From an uncultured Ruminococcus sp. (lineage in GTDB: Bacteria > Bacillota > Clostridia > Oscillospirales > Ruminococcaceae), in NCBI GenBank assembly GCA_947167535.1, contig CAMVIL010000003.1:1-18679 (forward strand): 18,679 bases of DNA, given 5' to 3'. Both the position numbers and the translations under genes were made by a program. Numbering within the stretch: position 1 is the stretch's first letter; each line of letters starts with the position of its first letter. This document shows positions 6,434 to 13,263 of this stretch, piece after piece. A model generated the notes under the pieces. It was given only the letters and a program-made list of their open reading frames with translations. It searched no databases and was not told the DNA's origin.

Positions 6434-9400
6434 TCAACCGCCTCCCTCATGATCTCAAATCTGCCGTCGCGTTCCTCGTAGATGTTGCCGTTTTCATAAA
6501 CTATCCTGCCGGGCAGAGGCTTTTCAAAGATAACGTGTACTTTGGGATAGCGCGTCTTGTTTCTGTTGTAGTAAGTTTTCACCGCACCGACCACTGCGTT
6601 GAGCTGAGTCTCAAGCTTACCCTGAGCTTCCAGCTCCTTTTTGCGGCGGATAGCGTCGATGTTATCCTTTTCGGAGCGGTAGAACTTGGTATAGTTTCCC
6701 GTCTTTGAAGCTTCGATTATCTCCATAGGGAGTTCGAAGTTCTCCTCTGCCACCGCACCTGCGTAGCCCGACTGGAAGTACTCAAATTTCGAGCCTGTAC
6801 CTACCAGCAGATAAGCTCTGCCGTGACCGGGCATGGAAGGACTTGCCGCAAGATCGTTTCCTATCATTTCTTTGGATGCCTGCCTTGTGGCGACCTTTAA
6901 GCAGAGACGCGATTTGGAGTTGATACGGATATCGTCAGTTATTGCGCCCTCAATGTTCTGGGAGATGAGGATAATGTGGAATCCGAGGCTTCGTCCTACT
7001 CTGGCTATCGTTGTTATCTCGCCGATAAAGTCAACGTCGTTGCTCTCGGTAGAGAAGCGCTTGAGCTCGGTGAACTCATCGACTACGAGAATAAGGTGCG
7101 CAAGACAATTGTCTCTCGCCTGTGTCCTGATCTCGTTTTCCTCAGCCTCGGTGAGGGGCGGCTTATCCTCGCCCTTCAGACGGTTGTTTATTTTCTTGAT
7201 GTGAGAATCAATATTCCTGCACGCGCCGATGTACTGATTAATGCTGTCAACGTGCATTGAATTGAAAAGTATCTTTCTGCGTTTGATCTCGGAGCGGAGG
7301 GCGTCAAGGAAGCGCTTGAGCATATACTCCGCGCCTGTGCCGTTCTCGTCGCCGTCAACGTCGGTGACCGAGCCAACAACGTGCGGCAGCGTACCGATAC
7401 GCTTGATAAAGCCGCCGCCCTTCATATCCACCAGCATGAGATTGACCTCATCGGGACGGAAGTACAGACACAGACCGAGCAGGTAAGTGATAATAGTCTC
7501 CGACTTGCCCGAGCCCGTGGTGCCTGCGACCAGCATATGGGGACCGTCGAAATCCTCATGCAGGTCAAGGCAGGTGATGCCGCTCTCGGTCTTGCCGATA
7601 GGCACCGACAGCGTCTCGATTACGTTTATGCGGTTCTTGCTGTCCCACAGCGCAGAAATGTCGAGGTTGTTCTTCGAGAAGCCGTAGAGCTCAAACAGGC
7701 TGACTGCGGAAGGCACCTTGCCGTTCTGCGATATCTTTGAGAAGCAGAGCGACGAAAGTATCTTTGAGGTGTTGTAGATCTTCGCGTTCCACTCGGGAGA
7801 TACGTTGAAGTTGAACTCCCTCGCCGATCTTGAATCCTCGTGCGGGATAAGCTCGGCTGTGTGGTCGCCCGTGAAGTTTATCACATGATCGCAGTAGGAG
7901 GGAAGATGCTCGCGGTAGGTCTTGGGGAAGATGAACGTAATGCCCAGCTGGTTCTCAAAAGGCTTGCCGTCTTCGGGCGCCTCGGGCAAGAACTGCGCGA
8001 ATGCGTGCTCCTTCATGGCGTACTCGTGATAAACGATAAATACGATGTGCGGGAAATCCACTCCCTGTCCTGCTGCTGCCGCACGCTCGCTCATAATGCT
8101 CAGCATTGAGCTGAACACCATGTTTGCGTTATTGTAATCAAATACAAACTGTGAGCGCTCGGGGAAGAGATCGCGGAAGTGGGGGAGGAACTTGAAGTTG
8201 CTGATACAGCTCTCGATCTTGTCCGGATCGTCGGTGGGTTGGAAAAGCACTATGAACTGAAGATCCTCGGGCGAATGGTAGAAGCACAGGTCAAATACCA
8301 TGCGCTGGATAAGCCTCTCCGCAAACATCATGTTCGGAGCAACAATACCCAGCGAGCCGCTGTCCTTCATGGGAAAGAGCATCGGCGCTCTTTTCATGAA
8401 TTTGTACTTCTCTGCGATATATCCCGGCAGATTCGAGAGATAGTAGGTCTCGTCCTCCTGATTGTCATATTCCTCGTCCTCTGTGGTCAGGAGCTTGACC
8501 TTGTCAAACTTGATCTTAAAGCCCGATGATGAGAATATGACTTCGTGCTTGCTGCCGCGTATCTCAAACATATTGTCAACCATATCCGAGATACCGAGGC
8601 GGACCATAAGGAAGTCCAGATCCCTCTGTGAGCGGCTGTAGATGTTGCCGCAAACGCCGTAAACGCTTGTATAGGGATCCTTTTCATCGAAAAGTTCATT
8701 GACGTCGGGATAGAGCTCACTCAGCTTTTCGGCGTCAGCCTTCTGCCTGTCCAGTATATCGACAATGGTCTTGTCGATATACGTCTCATACTCGGTGCGC
8801 CACTTTTTAAGCGAAAGTTTATACTTTTTTCCCTGACGTACAAAAGTGATTATAGATGTCACAAGTGTCACGATACTCATTACACCGCTGAGCAGCACAG
8901 CAGTAAATCCGCTACCGCCTCTGCTGGACATAAGTCCGCGCGAAAGCATTGTCACGGTCACCATGATGATGGTCGGGAGCAGCATAAAGAAAAGATTCTG
9001 CTCTGGCTTCTGCGGCGGATTTTGTGGAGGAATGATCTCAACAGGCGTATGATCGAACTTGTATAGCTGACGTGAGCTGATGTTGTAGTCGGGGAAGGAT
9101 ATCCCGTTTTTGCCCTGCTCCGAGGGATTGAAGGCGGGGATTATCACCGCCGTGTTTATCTCATAGGAGCGGTAGGATTCAGTTGGATCAAACACAATTC
9201 TCGTCGAGGAGATAAAGCCCAGCTCGACGAGCGTTTTGGTCATATCTTCCTCTGAGATCAGAAACCTCGAGTTATCCGACTTTTTGTTTGCCAGCGCGTC
9301 GTTGTATGTGGTCAGCGTAATGCGTTTATAAACGCCGTCGCTTCCGACTGCATTGTAAGACGCATTGAAAATATTCCTGCACTTGGTATAGAATTTGTCG

Positions 9401-9546
9401 TCGCCTTTTTTTGTGAGTCCGTATTTTATACCGTCAAGCAGCTGTTTGAGGGTAAGATCTCTTAAAACTATAAGCTCAAAAACAAGACTTTTGTTGTTAC
9501 CAGGATCTATAAATTGTATGCCAATAAGTAGCTTATTATTTTCCAT
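6430..9546 (-). CDS. essC: EssC-like type VII secretion ATPase, N-terminal half, with ubiquitin-like domain, two TM helices and FtsK domain D1
   Basis: The protein has 1038 residues. Residues about 5-120 look like a YukD/EsaB-type ubiquitin-like domain (LLIGIQFIDP...LTLKQLLDGIKYGL), where Firmicutes EssC normally has two FHA domains. Two membrane helices follow at about 186-204 and 214-236. A large cytoplasmic region then leads to the first FtsK/SpoIIIE ATPase domain with Walker A GTTGSGKS (675-682) and Walker B LILVVDE (818-824). The catalytic Glu824 is present, as expected for the active D1 domain. It should form the membrane hexamer that drives export of WXG100 proteins. The ATG at 9546 has AAAGGG seven bases upstream. 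The 3' end overlaps the gene for D2-D3 by four bases (ATGA). A hairpin lies in the 108-base gap before it. The EssC assignment is secure; the ubiquitin-like call rests on the visible pattern only. Confidence 0.95.
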   Translation of the reverse strand: MENNKLLIGIQFIDPGNNKSLVFELIVLRDLTLKQLLDGIKYGLTKKGDDKFYTKCRNIFNASYNAVGSDGVYKRITLTTYNDALANKKSDNSRFLISEEDMTKTLVELGFISSTRIVFDPTESYRSYEINTAVIIPAFNPSEQGKNGISFPDYNISSRQLYKFDHTPVEIIPPQNPPQKPEQNLFFMLLPTIIMVTVTMLSRGLMSSRGGSGFTAVLLSGVMSIVTLVTSIITFVRQGKKYKLSLKKWRTEYETYIDKTIVDILDRQKADAEKLSELYPDVNELFDEKDPYTSVYGVCGNIYSRSQRDLDFLMVRLGISDMVDNMFEIRGSKHEVIFSSSGFKIKFDKVKLLTTEDEEYDNQEDETYYLSNLPGYIAEKYKFMKRAPMLFPMKDSGSLGIVAPNMMFAERLIQRMVFDLCFYHSPEDLQFIVLFQPTDDPDKIESCISNFKFLPHFRDLFPERSQFVFDYNNANMVFSSMLSIMSERAAAAGQGVDFPHIVFIVYHEYAMKEHAFAQFLPEAPEDGKPFENQLGITFIFPKTYREHLPSYCDHVINFTGDHTAELIPHEDSRSAREFNFNVSPEWNAKIYNTSKILSSLCFSKISQNGKVPSAVSLFELYGFSKNNLDISALWDSKNRINVIETLSVPIGKTESGITCLDLHEDFDGPHMLVAGTTGSGKSETIITYLLGLCLYFRPDEVNLMLVDMKGGGFIKRIGTLPHVVGSVTDVDGDENGTGAEYMLKRFLDALRSEIKRRKILFNSMHVDSINQYIGACRNIDSHIKKINNRLKGEDKPPLTEAEENEIRTQARDNCLAHLILVVDEFTELKRFSTESNDVDFIGEITTIARVGRSLGFHIILISQNIEGAITDDIRINSKSRLCLKVATRQASKEMIGNDLAASPSMPGHGRAYLLVGTGSKFEYFQSGYAGAVAEENFELPMEIIEASKTGNYTKFYRSEKDNIDAIRRKKELEAQGKLETQLNAVVGAVKTYYNRNKTRYPKVHVIFEKPLPGRIVYENGNIYEERDGRFEIMREAVE

Positions 9547-9608
9547 TATCTCACCCTTTACAAAATATCATATTAGGATGTCCCGAGAAAGGTTTCCCTA
9601 AAACAGCA

Positions 9609-9645
9609 TTGTAGTGACAGACACAAAAATGCCCTGTCACTACAA
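9609..9645 (-). terminator. 12-bp perfect hairpin between the small-protein genes and the EssC gene (possible partial terminator or processing site)
   Basis: TTGTAGTGACAG (9645-9634 on the minus strand) pairs perfectly with CTGTCACTACAA (9620-9609) around a 13-base loop. In the transcript, the stem is followed by AUGCUGUUUUAGGG, which has only a short U run some bases away, so it is not a strong intrinsic terminator. It sits between the substrate-like genes and the motor gene, where partial termination or RNase processing would give more small protein than motor. On the plus strand it is followed by AAAAAA, not T. That the inverted repeat exists is certain; its role is inference. Confidence 0.55.
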
Positions 9646-9654
9646 AAAACATAA

Positions 9655-10461
9655 TCAAGCCTCTTTCCCGACAGCAGTCAAGATATCCTCGTAGTACGCC
9701 GAAAAATCAGGCTTTTCGGGTACCTCGGGGTATTTGGGCATACTAATATCATTTTTGGGAAGCTCAGGCACTTTGATGTCTGTTTCCGTTACGGATATCG
9801 GCGTTATCGACAGCTCGACCTTCTCCGCGGGAGAAATACCGAACATCTCACGGCTTATTGCCGAGACTTCAGTACCCTTGATATCTGCCTGCGGTTTTTC
9901 TGCCTGCGGAAGCTCGAATGCCTGTTGGCTGATATCGGTATCGGGAACACTTACCGAGGGTGCCTCGACAGCGCTCCTGACATCGTCGAGTCCGACGGGT
10001 ACGGATATCTTCGGCAGTTCAACAGCGACCGCGATGTCGGTCACGTCCTGTTTCTGCACATCGCCGACCTTGGGTATTTCCAAAGCCGCGGGAACCGATA
10101 CAGCGGAAGCCTTGAAAGCCTCCTTATCGACCTCGGGCTTGCCAATGTCGGTCTTGACCGAAACTTCGGGTGAGCTGACATCTGATGACAGCTCAATGCC
10201 GATCTCGCCTGCGGACAGACTCACCTCGTTCAGCGAGTTTTTGATCTCAGCCTGCTCATAAGCGATACCCGAAAGTTCGATCTCGGGAGCCTTATACTCA
10301 AGCTCGGGCTTGTCGATCTCCATCTCGATATACTCGGTGTTGACGTCCTTGCCTATCTCATCGACCTCGTTCTTAAAGTTTAGCAGAACCGCAGTCATTT
10401 CGTATTCAAACAGTTCCTTTGCCTCTTCCATATCGGTAAGGACTTCCTTTTTGTTTTCCAT
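9655..10461 (-). CDS. Uncharacterised Val/Pro/Glu-rich repetitive protein between WXG100 and EssC genes
   Basis: I do not recognise this 268-residue protein. The first 45 or so residues look helical and acidic (MEEAKELFEYEMTAVLLNF). The remainder is built of short alternating hydrophobic/acidic segments with recurring Val-Pro, Leu-Pro and Ile-Pro pairs (VELPKISVP, VEAPSVSVP, FELPQAEKP, VPELPKNDISMP). This suggests an extended or irregular beta structure rather than a globular enzyme. It has no cysteine, no signal peptide and no membrane helix. The C-terminus is PDFSAYYEDILTAVGKEA, possibly a helical docking end. The ATG at 10461 has AGGTGA upstream. It follows the canonical WXG100 gene by 30 bases and precedes the EssC gene. 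That position suggests an accessory or adaptor of secretion, or a substrate. No function can be assigned. Confidence 0.8.
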   Translation of the reverse strand: MENKKEVLTDMEEAKELFEYEMTAVLLNFKNEVDEIGKDVNTEYIEMEIDKPELEYKAPEIELSGIAYEQAEIKNSLNEVSLSAGEIGIELSSDVSSPEVSVKTDIGKPEVDKEAFKASAVSVPAALEIPKVGDVQKQDVTDIAVAVELPKISVPVGLDDVRSAVEAPSVSVPDTDISQQAFELPQAEKPQADIKGTEVSAISREMFGISPAEKVELSITPISVTETDIKVPELPKNDISMPKYPEVPEKPDFSAYYEDILTAVGKEA

Positions 10462-10491
10462 AATACTTCACCTGCGATCTTTGTTGCTTTT

Positions 10492-10794
10492 TTACAGTGA
10501 TGACGGGATATTGTCTGCGATCTGCTGATCCGCCTTTTCCATCTGGTCGGCGTTAGCCTTGATGAGCTCACTCAGTGCGGTAACGATACCGGGAACGGTA
10601 GTGCCCATGTACTCGTTAACAGCGCCCGTGATAAATGCCTGCATCTTGTCCTTGGAAGCGCCCTCCCATGCAGTGGTAGCGTCAAGGAATTCGTTCTGGA
10701 ACTTCTCGCTTGCGCTCTTGTATCTCTGTGCGATATCCTCTATCTGAGTTGCTGCGTTTCTCATTTCATCAAACTTATAAACTATATCTGCCAT
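10492..10794 (-). CDS. Canonical WXG100 protein (ESAT-6/EsxA family)
   Basis: The protein has exactly 100 residues and is predicted to be two helices joined by a turn with WEG at 43-45, in the context DATTAWEGASKDKMQAF (W-x-G-xx-x-xxF pattern). Members are exported as dimers by EssC/EccC and are the hallmark of type VII secretion. The start at 10794 has AAGGAG with about seven bases spacing. It is the last of three consecutive WXG-type genes and the only one of them with the true Trp-x-Gly. It may be the general secretion partner, with the divergent ones as dedicated partners; that division is inference. Confidence 0.96.
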   Translation of the reverse strand: MADIVYKFDEMRNAATQIEDIAQRYKSASEKFQNEFLDATTAWEGASKDKMQAFITGAVNEYMGTTVPGIVTALSELIKANADQMEKADQQIADNIPSSL

Positions 10795-10846
10795 TTTTTT
10801 AACTCCTTTTCAATAAAGATCATCTGACAAAAGCTGATTGTGATAA

Positions 10847-11167
10847 TTACTGGGTCGGGTCTCTGTTGATGTCGCCCAGCTGAGGATCAACAGTATCGAG
10901 GAGCTGTTCCTTAATGCTGTCGAGCATGGAGTCGATGCCTGCTGTGATCGACGAACCTGGTTCGGTGAGGTTCTCAACGAGAGCAGGAGTAGCCTTGCTG
11001 TTGAAGAAGTCATTGAAGCCGTCGGAACCGTCGCCCATAAATCCCGAGGATCTGAGGGTGTTGATGATGTTAGACAGTTCGTCATACAGTCCCTGAGCAG
11101 TCGTTACGTAATTGGAAACGCTGCTTTTTGCATTAACGATTATCGAGCTTGTAAGTATTGATGCCAT
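10847..11167 (-). CDS. Divergent WXG100-like small protein (FMG turn, C-terminal LGDINRDP)
   Basis: The protein has 106 residues from the ATG at 11167, which has AAAGGAG upstream; a longer reading from 11203 would lack such a site. The helix-turn-helix pattern has FMG at 43-45 in place of WXG, followed by a DGFNDFF segment comparable to the xxxF position of the family. The tail reads LGDINRDP at 97-104, almost the same as LGDYNRDP in the WXG protein at 4865-4542. The two may share a targeting or pairing element. It lies 78 bases after one WXG-like gene and 52 bases before the canonical one, in the same operon. Probable role: secreted small protein or partner of the larger substrate. Confidence 0.82.
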   Translation of the reverse strand: MASILTSSIIVNAKSSVSNYVTTAQGLYDELSNIINTLRSSGFMGDGSDGFNDFFNSKATPALVENLTEPGSSITAGIDSMLDSIKEQLLDTVDPQLGDINRDPTQ

Positions 11168-11245
11168 ATCAAATACTCCTTTCAGTTTTTTATTATTATT
11201 CAAATGTCATCCGACCGGCAGTCTGCCGCGTCAAACGACTTTACG

Positions 11246-11587
11246 TCATTCGTTCATCGAATTTACGACCTCTCTGTACTCATCGAATACAGACTGGTAC
11301 ATTGTTCTTGCCTTATTGAGGTTCTCGGAAATATGAGTGACAACTATCTTTTGCTTTTCAAGCGGATCCACAAGAGTGTTGCCGCAGGCCTGAATAAATT
11401 TGTGCCCTGCGGGAGTGTCGAATCCGGTCTTCAGATCGTCCATCATCTCATTGATCTCGTTGAGCAGGCTGTCGATCTTAGCAGCGAGCTCTTCGAACTC
11501 TGCTGCCGCCTGCGAGAATGCCTCTTCCTCAATAACTACATTTTGCTTGAAAACATTGATCTGTTCAAAGCCAACAAACTGAGCCAT
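11246..11587 (-). CDS. Divergent WXG100-like small protein (TGF turn)
   Basis: The protein has 113 residues, almost entirely helical. Helix 1 covers about 19-52 and helix 2 about 60-110. They are separated by LKTGFDTPAGHKFIQ, where Gly and the downstream AGxxF match the WXG100 turn although Trp is absent. The C-terminal half is a long amphipathic helix ending in YREVVNSMNE, in which Y-x3-V is close to but not the usual Y-x3-D/E signal; YQSVFDE lies upstream. The ATG at 11587 has GGGGTGA upstream. It comes 19 bases after the TPR gene stop. Likely a WXG/LXG-partner type secreted protein; exact pairing is unknown. Confidence 0.8.
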   Translation of the reverse strand: MAQFVGFEQINVFKQNVVIEEEAFSQAAAEFEELAAKIDSLLNEINEMMDDLKTGFDTPAGHKFIQACGNTLVDPLEKQKIVVTHISENLNKARTMYQSVFDEYREVVNSMNE

Positions 11588-11606
11588 TCACATCACCCCG
11601 CTCAAA

Positions 11607-13220
11607 TTATTTTTTCTCATTTTCGGCACGGCACTGTGCGATGTACTCCATAACAGCAGCCTTGTCGCCCTCAGCCATAAGATCTGCGAGCTCCTCCGCT
11701 TTGGTATACTTGCCCATCTCTGCATACATTCTGGTTCTGAACAGCAGAGCGTAGGCGGCGTTTTCGTTCGCCTTGAGCATCTCGGCGCGGAAGAATGCTA
11801 TCTCCTCGGCGTACTTTCTGTCGGCGTCCTCCTGAGTAAAGCCCTGACCGCGCTTGGCGAGCTGCATTATAGAGAATGCCTCGGAGTAGCGTCCGAAGAA
11901 GGAGTAGTAGATGTTATCGGGATCGCTTCTTACCATGCGGCTGTATTCGAGCGCCTTTTCGTAGTCCTCCTTGTAAGCGTAGCAGGAGAGGAGCATGAAG
12001 TTGACTCTCGCTCTGAACTCTGCAGCAGCTGCTGCGAGAGCCTCTGCCTCTGCAGCGTCGATCTCGGCTGCCGACGGAACGCCGAACTTCTCAAGATCCA
12101 CGCCCTTAGGCATATCGTCGAACATACCCTCGGGATATTCCCTGACAGGCTGGCCGTTCTCATCGTAATTGACCTGCGCAAGCTCGCCCGCATCTTCGCT
12201 TATCTCGCCGCTTGCAAGCTTGGAATCCATCTGAGACATCTCGCCGCTGAGCTGAGCGTCTATCTCGGCAGGATCTATGGGTGCGTCGGCAGTCTTGGGT
12301 GCGGTATAGCCTTCTGCATACGCGGGCTTCTCGGTGACCATCTTCATGAGGTCGATAGCCTCGTCGATCTTGCCCATGTTGATGCACAGTTCCGCGAGTG
12401 CGAGCACCAGCTCGTTCTTGTCCTCGGGAGCGCCGTTCGGGCTGACGATAAGCTCGCTCATCAGGTCGTAAGCCTTCTGAGTATAGTCATTCTCGGTATC
12501 CACCGAGCTTCCCGCCGCCGCAACATAGAAGTTAGCGCGGCTGACCTGTACAGCAAAGGTGCCTGCCTCATCTGTGACAGCATATTTCTCGGCATTGTCG
12601 AGCACCTCAAGCGCGCGGTCGTACTTTTCCTCTGCCATCAGCAGGTTGAAGTAAACCATATAAGCGCGGATATCGGAGGGAGCCAGACTCTGCCACTTAA
12701 CAGCGTATTTTGCTGCGTTCTCGTAATCCTCGAGCATGACATAGATGTTGACCTTCTCGGCGATTATATCCGTGTCGAGCGATGCCTGACCCGTGGGGTC
12801 CGAATCCTCATACTTCTGATAGTTCACCAGCGCAGCCTGATAGTCCTCCTTGATGGTGCACATCATCGCCATCTGGTAGTAGATGCGAGCCTTGACGTCC
12901 TCGGAGCACTCCTTCATCTCGGCGGCTGTATAGTACTCCATAGCCTTGTTGATATCACCCGAGAAGAAGTAGGCGTTCGCCATGTTGAACAGGTTGTCTC
13001 CGTTGTCAGGACCTGCTGTCACTGCCCTCTGGAAGTAATCAAAGGACTCGTCAAATCTGCTCATCGACACCAGCGCCGCACCCGCTTTTGAAAGTGCGTA
13101 CTCATCGGTCGGAGCCTCTGCGAGCGCCTTGTTGTACCAATTCAGCGCACTCTCGTAGTTTTCGTTGGTAAACGCCATGTCGGCGTTTATTATAGCTTCC
13201 TTATAGTTTTCGATATCCAA
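11607..13220 (-). CDS. TPR-repeat protein, probable scaffold or chaperone of the secretion locus
   Basis: The protein has 537 residues. Tetratricopeptide-like helical repeats fill about 5-300 (NENYESALNWYNKAL, GDINKAMEYYTAA, EDYENAAKYAVKW, EKYDRALEVLDNA, GKIDEAIDLMKMV) and resume at about 405-520 (EDYEKALEYSRMV, GKYTKAEELADLM). They are interrupted by an acidic, Ala-rich insert at about 305-400. There is no signal peptide or membrane helix, so it is presumably cytoplasmic. The start is TTG at 13220: AAGAGGTGA ends six bases before it, and a stop lies three codons upstream in frame. It lies between the large effector-like gene and the first WXG-like gene. TPR proteins often bind secretion substrates, so a chaperone or adaptor role is plausible but unproven. 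Confidence 0.9.
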   Translation of the reverse strand: MDIENYKEAIINADMAFTNENYESALNWYNKALAEAPTDEYALSKAGAALVSMSRFDESFDYFQRAVTAGPDNGDNLFNMANAYFFSGDINKAMEYYTAAEMKECSEDVKARIYYQMAMMCTIKEDYQAALVNYQKYEDSDPTGQASLDTDIIAEKVNIYVMLEDYENAAKYAVKWQSLAPSDIRAYMVYFNLLMAEEKYDRALEVLDNAEKYAVTDEAGTFAVQVSRANFYVAAAGSSVDTENDYTQKAYDLMSELIVSPNGAPEDKNELVLALAELCINMGKIDEAIDLMKMVTEKPAYAEGYTAPKTADAPIDPAEIDAQLSGEMSQMDSKLASGEISEDAGELAQVNYDENGQPVREYPEGMFDDMPKGVDLEKFGVPSAAEIDAAEAEALAAAAAEFRARVNFMLLSCYAYKEDYEKALEYSRMVRSDPDNIYYSFFGRYSEAFSIMQLAKRGQGFTQEDADRKYAEEIAFFRAEMLKANENAAYALLFRTRMYAEMGKYTKAEELADLMAEGDKAAVMEYIAQCRAENEKK

Positions 13221-13226
13221 ATCCGG

Positions 13227-13235
13227 TCACCTCTT
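13227..13235 (-). promoter_or_regulatory. Ribosome binding site supporting the TTG start of the TPR gene
   Basis: AAGAGGTGA on the minus strand ends six bases before TTG 13220. An in-frame TGA overlaps this site, so no earlier start is possible. Confidence 0.75.
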
Positions 13236-13263
13236 ATTGTATAGTTATTTAGTTTTATCTTAC

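Noticed and set aside
9655..10461. Assignment of the Val/Pro/Glu-rich protein as EsaA or EssB
   Set aside because: EsaA and EssB are membrane proteins; this sequence has no membrane helix and a different composition.
11210..11235. Small GC-rich palindrome CGGCAGtCTGCCG between two WXG-like genes
   Set aside because: The stem is only five to six pairs with almost no loop and no U run follows, so it is too weak to call a terminator.
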